DNA from: Knoellia flava TL1
Lineage (GTDB): Bacteria > Actinomycetota > Actinomycetes > Actinomycetales > Dermatophilaceae
Direction of reading: 5' to 3'
Length of the DNA stretch: 64,000 bases
NCBI RefSeq assembly: GCF_000768675.1
Contig: NZ_AVPI01000004.1
Coordinates: forward strand, 1-64,000
Below, in pieces: positions 37,302 through 47,682 of this stretch (position 1 is its first letter; each line of letters begins with the position of its first letter). Under the pieces are notes generated by a model, which was given only the letters and a program-made list of their open reading frames with translations, was not told the DNA's origin and did not search any database. Position numbers and translations under genes: made by a program.

Positions 37302-38138
37302 ATGTCCACGCTCCTCACCCCTGCACAGCTCGCAGCCGCCATGGAGGCCGGCGAGGTGCGGGTGCTCGACGTCCAGTACTCGCTCGCCGGTGACGGACCG
37401 ACCCTGTATGCCGTGGCGCACCTTCCCGGGGTCCCGCACCTCGACCTCGACGCGGTCCTGGCCGGGCCGCCCGGCGCCGGCGGGCGTCATCCCCTGCCCG
37501 ACCCGGAAGTCCTCGAAGCCGGGCTGCGCGCGGTCGGGCTGCGCGAGGGCGAGACGGTCGTCGTCTACGACCAGCAGACGTCGCTGGCCTCGGCCCGCGC
37601 GTGGTGGGTGCTGCGGTGGGCCGGCGTGGCCGACGTCCGCGTTCTCGACGGCGGCCTCGCCGCGTGGCGGGCGGAGGGCCTGCCGGTGTCCACCGAGGTC
37701 CCCGAGCCCGAGGAGGGCGACGTCGTCGTGCGTCCCGGTTCGGTGCCGGTGCTCGACGCCGACGGGGCGGCCCGCGTGGCGCGCGAGGGCGTCCTCCTCG
37801 ACTCGCGGGCCGGCGAACGGTTCCGCGGCGAGACCGAGCCGATCGACGCCGTCGCCGGTCACGTCCCCGGCGCCCGCAACGCCCCGATGGGCGAGCAGCT
37901 CGCGCCCGACGGCCGCTTCCGCTCGGCCGACGAACTCCGTTCCTACTTCGCGCAGCTGGGAGCCACGGCCGGCGCCGAGGTGGGGACGACCTGCGGCTCG
38001 GGCGTGACAGCGGCCCACACGGCCCTGGCCCTGCACCTCGCCGGGGTCGACGCCACGCCCTACATCGGGTCGTGGAGCCACTGGATCACCGACCCCACGC
38101 GGCCCGTGGCGACGGGGTCAGGGAGCGATCGCGACTGA
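37302..38138 (+). CDS. Thiosulfate sulfurtransferase (two rhodanese domains)
   Basis: A 278-residue rhodanese with an inactive N-terminal domain (VLDVQYSLAGDGPTLYAVAHLPGVPHLDLD...VVYDQQTSLASARAWWVLRW) and an active C-terminal domain with Cys231 in the loop TTCGSGVTA. The loop CGSGVT is of the 3-mercaptopyruvate type (CGSGVTA), so SseA-like activity is possible. Its last 21 bases overlap the 3' end of the convergent sigma-factor fusion gene. ATG at 37302 has no strong ribosome-binding site. Confidence 0.92.
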   Translation: MSTLLTPAQLAAAMEAGEVRVLDVQYSLAGDGPTLYAVAHLPGVPHLDLDAVLAGPPGAGGRHPLPDPEVLEAGLRAVGLREGETVVVYDQQTSLASARAWWVLRWAGVADVRVLDGGLAAWRAEGLPVSTEVPEPEEGDVVVRPGSVPVLDADGAARVAREGVLLDSRAGERFRGETEPIDAVAGHVPGARNAPMGEQLAPDGRFRSADELRSYFAQLGATAGAEVGTTCGSGVTAAHTALALHLAGVDATPYIGSWSHWITDPTRPVATGSGSDRD

Positions 38139-39830
38139 GACGGCGGCCGTTCCGGGCGCGCTGCCCCCACGACCGGGCAGGGTGGAGACCCTGACGAGGG
38201 ATCCGGTGGAGGCGTTCCACGACAGGAGGTGGGTCGTCCTCCAGCGGACGAGCACCTGGTCGTTGTAGGCCCAGCCGAGAACCTCGCAGCACCCGACGGA
38301 GACGCCTTCGCTCAACGGCGCAACGAGGAGCCGGGGGGCGCTTCCGTCCGTGGCCTCAACGGAGCCTTCGTCAGTGGCGGTGCCCTCGCCGGGTAGGGCG
38401 AGCACTCCCTGGAAGAGTCGCTCGGGGCGGCGCTGGTTCGCCGCGAGCGCTGCGTCGCGCCCGAGGAAACCGCCGGTCGCGACCCGTCCGGATGGGCTCG
38501 TCAGGGTCGTCCCCCACGTGCCGCTGAGGACGCCCGGCCCCCCGCGGGTCGCCTGGTTGGACCCGTTGACGTCGAACGTGTGGACGCGCACCTCGTCCCC
38601 AGCCTCCACGGTGACCCGGTGCGGACCCAGGTGCGACGACTGCGACAGGCGGGTCACCTGTCCGGTCCTCCGGTCGATGCGCCAGCGTGCCGTCTCCGAC
38701 CAGGCGATGACTGACGTCGGTGTCCAGCCGCCGTGGTCGAGGTACCTGTCCGCCACCGGATGGGTGCGCACCTCCCCCGAGTAGGCGTCGAGCACGACGA
38801 CCCTCCCCGGCTGCAGGAAGAGGACGTGACGTCGGTCCTCGGCGACCGCGGTGACCTCGAGCGGCGGGCTGGCCCGACCCGCCTCGTCGACGTTGGGGAC
38901 GAGCGGCAGCGTGTCGACGACGACGAACTGGTCCTCGAGCGTGGGACGCACGAGCACCGCCCGGAAACCGTCGGACTCGTGCCGCAGAAGGACCGCTCGC
39001 ACGGGTGCGCTGCTCGGGCCGAGCTCGCTCAGGGTGCGCATCCGGGTGCGCGGGCCGAAGGACAGCACCTCGGGCAGGGCGAGCTGCCCCCGGGTGAGGT
39101 CGTCGACGGTCGGCAGCAAGGAGACCTGCTCCTCGCTCGGGCCGACCTGGGCCACCGTGCCGAGCAGCGCGAACGCCGAGCCGTCCCACCGCGACGTCGC
39201 GCTCGCACCCGATGCCGAGGGTGTCGCCGAGGGTGCGGGGGCGACCGACCGACCGGAGCCGTCGGGCAGGGCGATGACCGCTCCGACGAGGACGGCACCC
39301 GCGGCGACCGTCCCGGCCCACCGGCGCCAGGCGTGCCGACGCCGGCCCAGGGCACCGAGCCGGGCCCGGTCGACGTAGTCCCGGTCCGGCACCGGCGAGG
39401 CGGCGTCGAGCAGGTCGTCGCGGGTCACGGCCGGCAGCTGTCGCCGCAGCGACGCCACCGACAGGCCCAGCACCTCGGCCGCCTCGACCTCTCCCCGCTC
39501 CTCGTAGCGAAGGAGGACGGCCACGGCGCGCTGCCGCCGGGTGAGCGCGGCGAGCCCGGGCGGCAGGTCCGGCCCCGACCCCGACCCCTCGCGCCGACGG
39601 ACGCGCCGCACCGTCGCCGCGCGGTAGGCCTCGCGTCGCACGAACGTGTCGGGGTCGTCGTCCCGCATCCGCCGCCACCGCAGCAGCAGCGCGCCGAAGG
39701 CGTCCTGCGTGACCTCGTCGGCGAGGGCGAGGTCGCCGCAGACCAGATAGGCCGCGCGCAGCAGCTGCTCCTGCCGGGCGCGGACGTAGTCGGCGAACTC
39801 GTCGCCGGCCTCGCGTGGTGGGCCGCTCAC
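38118..39830 (-). CDS. SigE-family sigma factor fused to a membrane helix and extracellular domain
   Basis: A 570-residue protein in three parts. Residues 8-80 are a sigma region 2 of the SigE family (EFADYVRARQEQLLRAAYLVCGD, then DEVTQDAFGALLLRW). Residues 92-140 are a region 4 with helix-turn-helix (RRQRAVAVLLRYE, AAEVLGLSVASLRRQL). After a linker a single helix crosses the membrane (about 172-188). The remaining ~370 residues, beginning with a Pro/Ser/Thr linker, look like an external beta-propeller (VLFLQPGRVVVLDAYSGEVRTH, WRIDRRTGQVTRL). Start chosen at GTG 39830, next to GGGAGG; the exact start is uncertain. In many relatives the sigma factor and membrane protein are separate genes. Confidence 0.8.
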   Translation of the reverse strand: MSGPPREAGDEFADYVRARQEQLLRAAYLVCGDLALADEVTQDAFGALLLRWRRMRDDDPDTFVRREAYRAATVRRVRRREGSGSGPDLPPGLAALTRRQRAVAVLLRYEERGEVEAAEVLGLSVASLRRQLPAVTRDDLLDAASPVPDRDYVDRARLGALGRRRHAWRRWAGTVAAGAVLVGAVIALPDGSGRSVAPAPSATPSASGASATSRWDGSAFALLGTVAQVGPSEEQVSLLPTVDDLTRGQLALPEVLSFGPRTRMRTLSELGPSSAPVRAVLLRHESDGFRAVLVRPTLEDQFVVVDTLPLVPNVDEAGRASPPLEVTAVAEDRRHVLFLQPGRVVVLDAYSGEVRTHPVADRYLDHGGWTPTSVIAWSETARWRIDRRTGQVTRLSQSSHLGPHRVTVEAGDEVRVHTFDVNGSNQATRGGPGVLSGTWGTTLTSPSGRVATGGFLGRDAALAANQRRPERLFQGVLALPGEGTATDEGSVEATDGSAPRLLVAPLSEGVSVGCCEVLGWAYNDQVLVRWRTTHLLSWNASTGSLVRVSTLPGRGGSAPGTAAVSVAIAP

Positions 39831-39893
39831 CCTCCCACTGTCCAACGCCCGAGGCCAAGCGCAAAGAGGCGGCGGGCACACGGCATACGAAAA

Positions 39894-39917
39894 CCCCCCG
39901 ACCATCCGGTCGGGGGG
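39894..39917 (-). terminator. Intrinsic terminator of the cold-shock gene
   Basis: Perfect 10-base arms CCCCCCGACC (39894-39903) and complement (39908-39917) with a 4-base loop, followed on the minus strand by TTTTCG. It lies 37 bases after the csp stop. Confidence 0.85.
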
Positions 39918-39953
39918 CTTCGGCGAGAGCGGAGTCTCGAAGGTGGTCCTGGG

Positions 39954-40157
39954 TCAGAGACCCTTGACCTTCTCGGCCTGCGGACCCTTGGGGCCCTGCG
40001 TGACGTCGAACTCGACCTTCTGGCCCTCGGTGAGCTCGCGGTAGCCGCTGCTCTCGATCGCCGAGTAGTGGACGAAGACGTCAGCGCCGCCACCGTCCTG
40101 CTCGATGAAGCCGAAGCCCTTTTCGCTGTTGAACCACTTCACGGTGCCGGTTGCCAC
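39954..40157 (-). CDS. cspA: Cold-shock protein
   Basis: A 67-residue single cold-shock domain that binds single-stranded RNA and DNA. RNP1 is KGFGFIEQD (residues 13-21) and RNP2 is VFVHYSAI (27-34). The start is GTG at 40157 ([14 protein letters not shown]). A clear terminator follows. The ~130 bases before the next gene give room for a structured 5' leader, as is common for csp genes, but I cannot define it. Confidence 0.96.
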   Translation of the reverse strand: MATGTVKWFNSEKGFGFIEQDGGGADVFVHYSAIESSGYRELTEGQKVEFDVTQGPKGPQAEKVKGL

Positions 40158-40293
40158 TGGTGTTGCCTATCTGTGTGTTGCGAGCGCTCCCGTATGGAGA
40201 ACTCAGGTGCCGCCTGAAAGGCAACATGGACAACGGTATCAGCGCATCCACGTCGGCGCCCCATCGCGCAGCAAGTCGGGTCGGTCGGCGAGG

Positions 40294-40953
40294 TCAGGAG
40301 GACGCGCGCCGCAGCAGCTCGCCGAAGTCGGTGACGTCGCCGAACCGGTCGGTGAAGCCGGCCTCGCGCTGCTCCCCCTCGGCCGGCAGGAAGCCGGACC
40401 GCCCCGCCGCCGCACCCGCCGCCGACCCGAGGAGGGCCGCGACGAGCTCGGCCGCCGCGCGGTCGACCCGGCGGTCGAGGCCGGGCGTGCCGAAGTCGTC
40501 GGTCGCGGCCATGACGCCGGTCGGGACGACCGAGGCGTGCAGGTAGGAGAAGAGCGGACGCATCGCATGGTCGAGCATGAGCGAGTGCCGCGACGAGCCA
40601 CCGGTGGCGGCGACGAGGACCGGCTTGCCGTCGAGCGCGTCGACGTCGAGGTTGTCGAAGAACGCCTTGAACAGCCCGCTGTAGGAGCCGGAGAAGACCG
40701 GGGAGACGGCGACGAGAGCATCGGCCGAGATGACCTTCTCGATGGCCGCGGCCAGCTCCCCGCTCGGGAAGCGGGTGAGCATCTGGTCGGTGATGAGCCG
40801 GGCCAGCGGGCGCAGCTCGACGACCTCGACCACGGCCTCCTCACCGTGGGCGGTGACGTGGCGCGCCACGGCCTCGGTGAGGCGGTCGGTGAGCAGCCGG
40901 GTCGAGCTGGGCTCGGACAGCCCGGCCGTCACCGCGACGATGCGACGCGTCAT
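40294..40953 (-). CDS. NADPH-dependent FMN reductase
   Basis: A 219-residue flavodoxin-fold reductase of the CE1759 type: TAGLSEPSSTRLLTDRLTEA (FMN phosphate loop), then SPVFSGSYSGLFKAFFDNLD and VLVAATGGSSRHSLMLDHAMRPLFSYL. It lies one base after the luciferase-like monooxygenase gene and probably supplies it with reduced FMN. ATG at 40953. Confidence 0.9.
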   Translation of the reverse strand: MTRRIVAVTAGLSEPSSTRLLTDRLTEAVARHVTAHGEEAVVEVVELRPLARLITDQMLTRFPSGELAAAIEKVISADALVAVSPVFSGSYSGLFKAFFDNLDVDALDGKPVLVAATGGSSRHSLMLDHAMRPLFSYLHASVVPTGVMAATDDFGTPGLDRRVDRAAAELVAALLGSAAGAAAGRSGFLPAEGEQREAGFTDRFGDVTDFGELLRRASS

Positions 40954-40954
40954 G

Positions 40955-42052
40955 TCAGACCTCCACAGGGGTGCCGTCGAGCGCGACGAGGCGCTCGGCG
41001 TGACGGGGTGCCGTGGCGGGCACGTGGGCAGGGCGGCGCGCGTCGGCGATCCGACGCAGCTCCGGGACGACCTCGCCGCCGAGGAGCTCGATCTGCTCGA
41101 GGACCGTCGTGAGCGGCAGACCGGCGTGGTCCATGAGGAAGAGCTGGCGCTGGTAGTCGCCGACGTGGTCGGCCATCGTGGCGTAGCGCTCGATGACCTG
41201 CTGCGGGGAGCCGACGGTGAGCGGGGTCTCGCGGGTGAACTCCTCGAGCGAGGGCCCGTGACCGTAGACCGGCGCGTTGTCGAAGTAGGGGCGGAACTCG
41301 CGCACCGCGTCCTGGCTGTTCCTGTGCATGAAGACCTGGCCGCCGAGGCCGACGATCGCCTGGTCGTGCTTGCCGTGGCCGTGGTGCTGGTAGCGGCGGC
41401 GGTAGAGGTTGACCATCTGCTTCGTGTGCGACAGCGGCCAGAAGATGTTGTTGTGGAAGAAGCCGTCACCGTAGTAGGCGGCCTGCTCCGCGATCTCGGG
41501 GCTGCGGATCGAGCCGTGCCAGACGAACGGAGGTATGCCGTCGAGCGGTCGGGGCGTCGAGGTGAACCCCTGGAGGGGCGTGCGGAACTTGCCCTGCCAG
41601 GTCACGGCCTCCTCGCGCCACAGGCGGTGCAGCAGTGCGTAGTTCTCGATGGCGAGGTCGAGGCCGTCACGGATGTCCTTGCCGAACCACGGGTAGACGG
41701 GGCCGGTGTTGCCGCGGCCCATCATGAGGTCCATCCGACCGTCGGCCAGGTGCTGGAGGTAGGCGTAGTCCTCCGCGAGGCGCACGGGGTCGTTCGTGGT
41801 GATGAGGGTCGTGCTCGTCGAGAGGACGACGCGCTCGGTCACGGCCGCGAGGTGAGCCAGGAGCACCGGCGGGTTGGCAGGAGCGGCGAACGGCGGGTTG
41901 TGGTGCTCACCGGTCGCGACGACGTCGAGGCCCACCTCCTCGGCCTTCTTCGCGATGGCCACCGTGGCCTTGATGCGCTCGTTCTCCGAGGGCGTCCTGC
42001 CGGTGGTCGGGTCCATCGTGACGTCCCCGACGGTGAAGATGCCGAACTCCAT
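40955..42052 (-). CDS. LLM-class FMN-dependent oxidoreductase (CE1758 family)
   Basis: A 365-residue luciferase-like TIM-barrel monooxygenase: MEFGIFTVGDVTMDPTTGRT start, EVGLDVVATGEHHNPPFAAP, STTLITTNDPVRLAEDYAYLQHLADGRMDLMMGRGN. It works with the FMN reductase downstream (two-gene operon). AAGGAG lies 6 bases before ATG at 42052. Upstream, a short AT-rich stretch (about 42068-42095, with TTAGTTGACGATTCATC on the plus strand) is out of keeping with the local GC content and is the likely promoter/operator. The substrate is unknown. Confidence 0.9.
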   Translation of the reverse strand: MEFGIFTVGDVTMDPTTGRTPSENERIKATVAIAKKAEEVGLDVVATGEHHNPPFAAPANPPVLLAHLAAVTERVVLSTSTTLITTNDPVRLAEDYAYLQHLADGRMDLMMGRGNTGPVYPWFGKDIRDGLDLAIENYALLHRLWREEAVTWQGKFRTPLQGFTSTPRPLDGIPPFVWHGSIRSPEIAEQAAYYGDGFFHNNIFWPLSHTKQMVNLYRRRYQHHGHGKHDQAIVGLGGQVFMHRNSQDAVREFRPYFDNAPVYGHGPSLEEFTRETPLTVGSPQQVIERYATMADHVGDYQRQLFLMDHAGLPLTTVLEQIELLGGEVVPELRRIADARRPAHVPATAPRHAERLVALDGTPVEV

Positions 42053-42178
42053 GCCATTCGCTCCTTCGACTGATTAGTTGACGATTCATCTACCTGAACG
42101 GGAGCAGCCTCGCCGACATTCCCGCGCGCACACGCGGGCGGCCCGCTCCGCGCGCACCGGCCGCGGGTGAGCAGCACG

Positions 42179-43534
42179 TCAGTCCGCGGCGGCACCCGCG
42201 GAGGAGCCTGCGGACGGGTCGGGGTGGCGATCGACTGCACCGACGCGCAGCCGCGCGATCCGGCGCCCGTCCATCTCGAGGACGGTGAGGGTGCGCCCGT
42301 CGACCGTGACGCTGTCGCCGACGACGGGAATGTCCTGGAGGTGCTCGAGGACGAGGCCCGCGACGGTCGAGAAGCGCTCGACAGCGACCTCGGTCCCGGT
42401 GAGATCGGCGTAGTCGGCGAGGTGCATGCCGCCGTCGATCTCGGTCGTCGCGTCGAGGGGCAGCTCCCCCGTGGGCGGCTGGGAGGCGTCCGGGCCGTCG
42501 CCCTCCGGGTCGTACTCGTCACGGATGTCGCCGACGAGCTCCTCGACGATGTCCTCGAGGGTGACGATGCCGTCGGTGCCGCCGTACTCGTCGACGACGA
42601 GTGCCATGTGCACGCCCTCGCGCATCCGCGTCAGGGCCGCGAGCACGCGGCCACTGCTCGGCAGCACGGTGATCTCGCGGACGAGCGGGGCGATGGTGGC
42701 CTCGCCCGTCTCGGAGTCGTCGGCCGAGAGGATGTCACGCACGTGGACGAAGCCGACGATGTCGTCGACCGAGTGGCGACGGGTCACCGGGAAGCGCGAG
42801 TGCGGGGTGCGGGCGATGACCTCGCGGGCCTGCGCCAGCGTCGCCGAGGCGTCGAGGAAGTCGACCTCGCCACGGGGCCGCATGACCTCCTTGAGGTTGC
42901 GGTCGGTTGCGGCGAAGACGTCCTGGAGGATCTGCCGCTCGTCGGCCTCGAGGTCCTTGTGGTGGCCGACGAGGTGGCGCAGCTCCTCCTCGCTCATCTC
43001 GTCGCCCGCGGCGTCGGGGTTGCCACCGAGGAGGCGGACGACGGCGTTGGTCGAGCGCGACAGCAGCCAGATGACCGGCTTCATGAGCGTCGCGAAGCGG
43101 GACAGCGGCGGCGCCACGGCGAGCGCGATGGCGGGAGCCCGCTGGAGCGCGAGTCGCTTCGGCACGAGCTCACCGAAGACGAGCGAGAGGTAGGCGATGA
43201 CGAGCGTCATGAGGACGAGCGCGACCGACCCGGCCGCGCCCTCGGGCACCCCGGCCCGCTCCAGCAGAGGGGCCACATCGGGCGCGATCGTCGTCGCGCC
43301 GTAGGCCGCCGAGAGGAAGCCGGCCACGGTGACGCCGATCTGGACCGCGGCGAGGAAGGTGTTGGGGTCGCGCGCCAGCCGAGCGACCCTGGCGCCGCGG
43401 GCGCCGCTGCGCTCCATGGCGCCGAGCTGGGTCTCACGCAGGGAGACCAGCGCCAGCTCGGTCGCGGCGAAGATCCCCCCGACGAGGACGAAGAGCAGCA
43501 CGAGCCCGAAGGCGAGTGCGGTGTCCTGGTTCAC
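42179..43534 (-). CDS. CNNM/CBS-domain membrane protein (CorC/HlyC-type)
   Basis: A 451-residue protein in the usual order. A DUF21/CNNM membrane domain with three to four helices (residues 5-170) contains FAATELALVSLRETQ and FGELVPKRLALQ. Two CBS domains follow (about 200-330, with RFPVTRRHSVDDIVGFVHVRDIL and MALVVDEYGGTDGIVTLEDIVEELVG). A CorC/HlyC domain ends it (about 360-440). Relatives export magnesium or other cations. AGGAGG lies 6 bases before GTG at 43534. Confidence 0.93.
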   Translation of the reverse strand: MNQDTALAFGLVLLFVLVGGIFAATELALVSLRETQLGAMERSGARGARVARLARDPNTFLAAVQIGVTVAGFLSAAYGATTIAPDVAPLLERAGVPEGAAGSVALVLMTLVIAYLSLVFGELVPKRLALQRAPAIALAVAPPLSRFATLMKPVIWLLSRSTNAVVRLLGGNPDAAGDEMSEEELRHLVGHHKDLEADERQILQDVFAATDRNLKEVMRPRGEVDFLDASATLAQAREVIARTPHSRFPVTRRHSVDDIVGFVHVRDILSADDSETGEATIAPLVREITVLPSSGRVLAALTRMREGVHMALVVDEYGGTDGIVTLEDIVEELVGDIRDEYDPEGDGPDASQPPTGELPLDATTEIDGGMHLADYADLTGTEVAVERFSTVAGLVLEHLQDIPVVGDSVTVDGRTLTVLEMDGRRIARLRVGAVDRHPDPSAGSSAGAAAD

Positions 43535-43634
43535 CGGAACCTCCTCGCGACGTGCTCACGGAGGTTCCGGCCGGTACTTCGAGGGCGATCCATGCGCACA
43601 TCCTACGGAGACGGCTGGACGTTCCCTGAAAGCG

Positions 43635-44531
43635 TCAGCCGTCCTCGGCGTCCACTGCAGCGACCGTGGCCCGGGCTGCGTCGAGCCGCGACTGGGCGTC
43701 GACGACCGCGCGCCGTGCGGCGCGAGCCGCCTTCTCGGCCTCGTCGAGGGACGCCTGCGCTGCGGACATCTCGGCCTGCGCCTCGGCGAGCTCGGTCGCG
43801 GCCCGTCGCTGCTCCTTCTCGCGGGCGCGCGCCCTCGCCTTGGCCTCCTTGGCCTCGGCGACCGCACGGGCGAGCTCCTCCTCGGTGAGCTCGTCCCCGT
43901 CGTCGGCCTCTTCGTCGTCGGCCTCGCCAGCCTCCTCCGTCGAGGTCCCCGACAGGATCGCCCCGCCCGGCAGCACCGAGACGACCGAGCCCGAGCTCGT
44001 CACTCCGACCGCACCCGAGAGGTCGACCTCGCCGAACCCGCTGTAGCTCAGCGCCCGGGTCAGCTGCCCGGAGGCCAGGGCGTCCGAGGCGCTCTCGTCG
44101 GCGAGCGCCGCGATCGCCGAGGCGCGCACCTCCTCGCGCGCCGCCGCCGAGAGGCTCGCGCCCTCACCGTCCGCGGCGCCCGCCACCGCCTCGACGTATG
44201 CCGTGAGCGCGGCGTCACGCTCCCCCCTCACCGACGTGAGGGTCGCCGTGTCGAGCCGGGACTGGGCGGCACGCATCCGAGCCCCCAGCCCGACCAGGTC
44301 CGCGAGCGCGGACGAGTCCCCCCGTGGGACGAGGTTCATCGCCCACGCAGGCAGGGTGGGCTTGCGCAGGGCCAGCACCGCCTTCGAGGCGGCCGGACCG
44401 GCAGCCGCCTTCACCTCGGTGGCCAGCGCCTTGCGCGACGCGACGAAGTCGGCGAGCGGGACGGCATACAGGCGTCTGGCGGCGTCGGCGACGGCCTGCT
44501 CGACGACGCCCTCGTCGCCGGTGTCAGCCAT
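43635..44531 (-). CDS. Conserved coiled-coil protein, function unknown
   Basis: A 298-residue cytosolic protein. The N-terminal part has RRLYAVPLADFVASRKALATE and ALRKPTLPAWAMNLV, a pattern I have seen in uncharacterised actinobacterial proteins. Residues about 195-220 are very acidic (EEAGEADDEEADDGDELTEEE). The last 80 residues are an Ala/Glu/Arg-rich coiled coil. No catalytic motif is visible. ATG at 44531. It stands alone between the CNNM and MFS genes. Confidence 0.75.
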   Translation of the reverse strand: MADTGDEGVVEQAVADAARRLYAVPLADFVASRKALATEVKAAAGPAASKAVLALRKPTLPAWAMNLVPRGDSSALADLVGLGARMRAAQSRLDTATLTSVRGERDAALTAYVEAVAGAADGEGASLSAAAREEVRASAIAALADESASDALASGQLTRALSYSGFGEVDLSGAVGVTSSGSVVSVLPGGAILSGTSTEEAGEADDEEADDGDELTEEELARAVAEAKEAKARARAREKEQRRAATELAEAQAEMSAAQASLDEAEKAARAARRAVVDAQSRLDAARATVAAVDAEDG

Positions 44532-44565
44532 GCGCCGACGATAACCGGCGAGAAGGGCAACGGCG

Positions 44566-45819
44566 TCAGGAGCGCGAGGGTTCGGGCACGCGCGCCGGGC
44601 CTGCGTCGGCGACGAGGTGCCAGACCCACATGAGGCAGCCGAGGACGACGAGGACGAGGCTCGCGACGGCCAGCGTCGTCACAGAGCCGGTGACGAGCGG
44701 GGTGAGGAGGGCGGCGACGACGGCGTTGGTCGCGAGCGGCATGACCCCCGCGACCGAGGCGGCCGCACCACGCACGTGCGGGAAGAGGTCGAGCAGGGCG
44801 ACCTGGATCGTCGGGAAGGCCGTGCCCGTGCCGACGGCGATGAGGCTCGGCCCGACCACGGCCCACGGCAGCTCGGGTCCGAACGCGATGGCCAGGCCGA
44901 CGTTGAGGACGGCGGCGAGGACCGACACGGCGAAGGACCACGTGATGAGCCTTCGGGTGTCCACCCGGCCGGCCGCGCGACCGCTCACCCACGAGCCGAC
45001 GATGACGCCGCTGATCATCGGGACGAAGAACTGCCAGAAGTCGCCCTCGCCCTTGCCGAGGAGGTCGACGACGAAGATCGCGGCACCGCCGATGTAGATG
45101 AACTGCCCGGCGAAGACGAGGGTGATGGCCCAGCCCATGCGCTCGAACTGGCCGTCGCGCGCGACGCGCACGAGGTCGCGCAGCATCGGCGCGAGCCGCA
45201 GCGGCCGACGACGCTCGCGCGGGTGGGTCTCGGGGACGACGACGAGGACGACGCCGGCGAGGACGAGGGCGAAGGCGCCGATGAACCAGAAGATCGTCGG
45301 CCACGGACCGAGCCCGAGGAGGAGACCCCCGATGATCGGCGCCACCGCTGGGGCGAGGCCGAAGATCATCATGACGCGGCTCATGACCCGCTGCGCCTCG
45401 GCGCCGTCGAAGAGGTCGCGGATGATCGTGCGGCCGATGATCGTCGAGCCACCCGCCGAGAGCCCCTGGAGGACGCGGAAGAAGAGGAGCACGCCGAGGT
45501 TGGGCGACAGGGCGCAGCCGATGCTCGCCAGCGTGTAGGACGCGAGCGCGCCGATGACGACGGGCTTGCGTCCGACGGCGTCCGAGAGCGGTCCGTGGAA
45601 CGGCGTCATGACCGCGAAGGCCAGCATGTAGGTGCTGACGACGAGCTGCATCTCGTCGATGCCGACCCCGAACTCGCCGCGCATCTGGGCGAACGCCGGG
45701 AAGGGCGTGTCGATCGAGAACGGTCCGAGCATCGCCATGCCGGCGAGGACGAGCGTGAGGAGCAGCCCGGCGTTGCGGCGTGAGGTTGCTTCCGTGGGCG
45801 CGGCCCCGCCCCTCACCAC
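44566..45819 (-). CDS. Bcr/CflA-type drug:proton antiporter (MFS)
   Basis: A 417-residue major facilitator with 12 helices. Signature regions of the Bcr/CflA drug exporters are present: MAMLGPFSIDTPFPAFAQM in helix 1, FHGPLSDAVGRKPVVIGAL (loop 2-3 motif A) and RVLQGLSAGGSTIIGRTIIRDLF. The C-terminal half is complete. GTG start at 45819. It is followed (33 bases) by the coiled-coil gene on the same strand. Confidence 0.9.
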   Translation of the reverse strand: MVRGGAAPTEATSRRNAGLLLTLVLAGMAMLGPFSIDTPFPAFAQMRGEFGVGIDEMQLVVSTYMLAFAVMTPFHGPLSDAVGRKPVVIGALASYTLASIGCALSPNLGVLLFFRVLQGLSAGGSTIIGRTIIRDLFDGAEAQRVMSRVMMIFGLAPAVAPIIGGLLLGLGPWPTIFWFIGAFALVLAGVVLVVVPETHPRERRRPLRLAPMLRDLVRVARDGQFERMGWAITLVFAGQFIYIGGAAIFVVDLLGKGEGDFWQFFVPMISGVIVGSWVSGRAAGRVDTRRLITWSFAVSVLAAVLNVGLAIAFGPELPWAVVGPSLIAVGTGTAFPTIQVALLDLFPHVRGAAASVAGVMPLATNAVVAALLTPLVTGSVTTLAVASLVLVVLGCLMWVWHLVADAGPARVPEPSRS

Positions 45820-45849
45820 GTCAGGCGCCGACCCGGCGCGGCGACCGCA

Positions 45850-47244
<1,395 letters not shown>

Positions 47245-47352
47245 GCGCGCAAGGATACGGTCCGCGGGGAAGCGTTCCCGCACCGGTTTGGGCGCCGGCG
47301 GTCGCCAGGCGCGCGACCTTCGCGTCGTGCCGCTCCCGTAGGCTCTGCGCTC

Positions 47353-47634
47353 GTGCCCAGCCTTCGCGAGTCCCTCGAGAACGCGAGCGCGCCCGCCCTG
47401 CGGACGATCGCCTCGCTCCCCCGCGCCGTCCCCTTCCTCGTCATCCTCGGCCTCATGGTCGCCGGGGCGCTCATCCCGGGCTGGGGCTGGGTCCTCCTCG
47501 CGCTCGTCACGCTCTTCCTCGCGTGGCTGCTCGTCCTCGGCTGGCCGCGGCTCACCGCTCCCGAGCGGCTCATGCGGATCGCCGTCGTCGCCATCGCCGT
47601 CGCCATCACGATCACGCAGGCCATCCCGCGCTGA
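47353..47634 (+). CDS. Small membrane protein
   Basis: A 93-residue protein with three hydrophobic segments (about residues 25-45, 48-66 and 74-90) and a short polar N-terminus. GTG at 47353 has no ribosome-binding site, but TAGGCT lies 8 bases upstream (47339-47344), so it is probably leaderless. Similar small proteins lie next to glyS in other actinobacteria as far as I recall; function unknown. It ends 11 bases before the Zur boxes of znuA. Confidence 0.65.
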   Translation: MPSLRESLENASAPALRTIASLPRAVPFLVILGLMVAGALIPGWGWVLLALVTLFLAWLLVLGWPRLTAPERLMRIAVVAIAVAITITQAIPR

Positions 47635-47645
47635 GAGACGCTGTT

Positions 47646-47682
47646 TGACAATCATTCTCATCTGAGTTGAGAATGATTGTCA
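47646..47682 (+). promoter_or_regulatory. Double Zur box and promoter of znuA
   Basis: Two 15-mers, TGACAATCATTCTCA (47646-47660) and TGAGAATGATTGTCA (47668-47682), each match the Zur pattern TGAnAATnATTnTCA and are exact reverse complements, 7 bases apart. TTGACA (47645-47650) is a consensus -35 inside the first box; GAGAAT (47669-47674), 18 bases on, can be the -10 inside the second. The second box ends at the A of the start codon. Confidence 0.85.
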
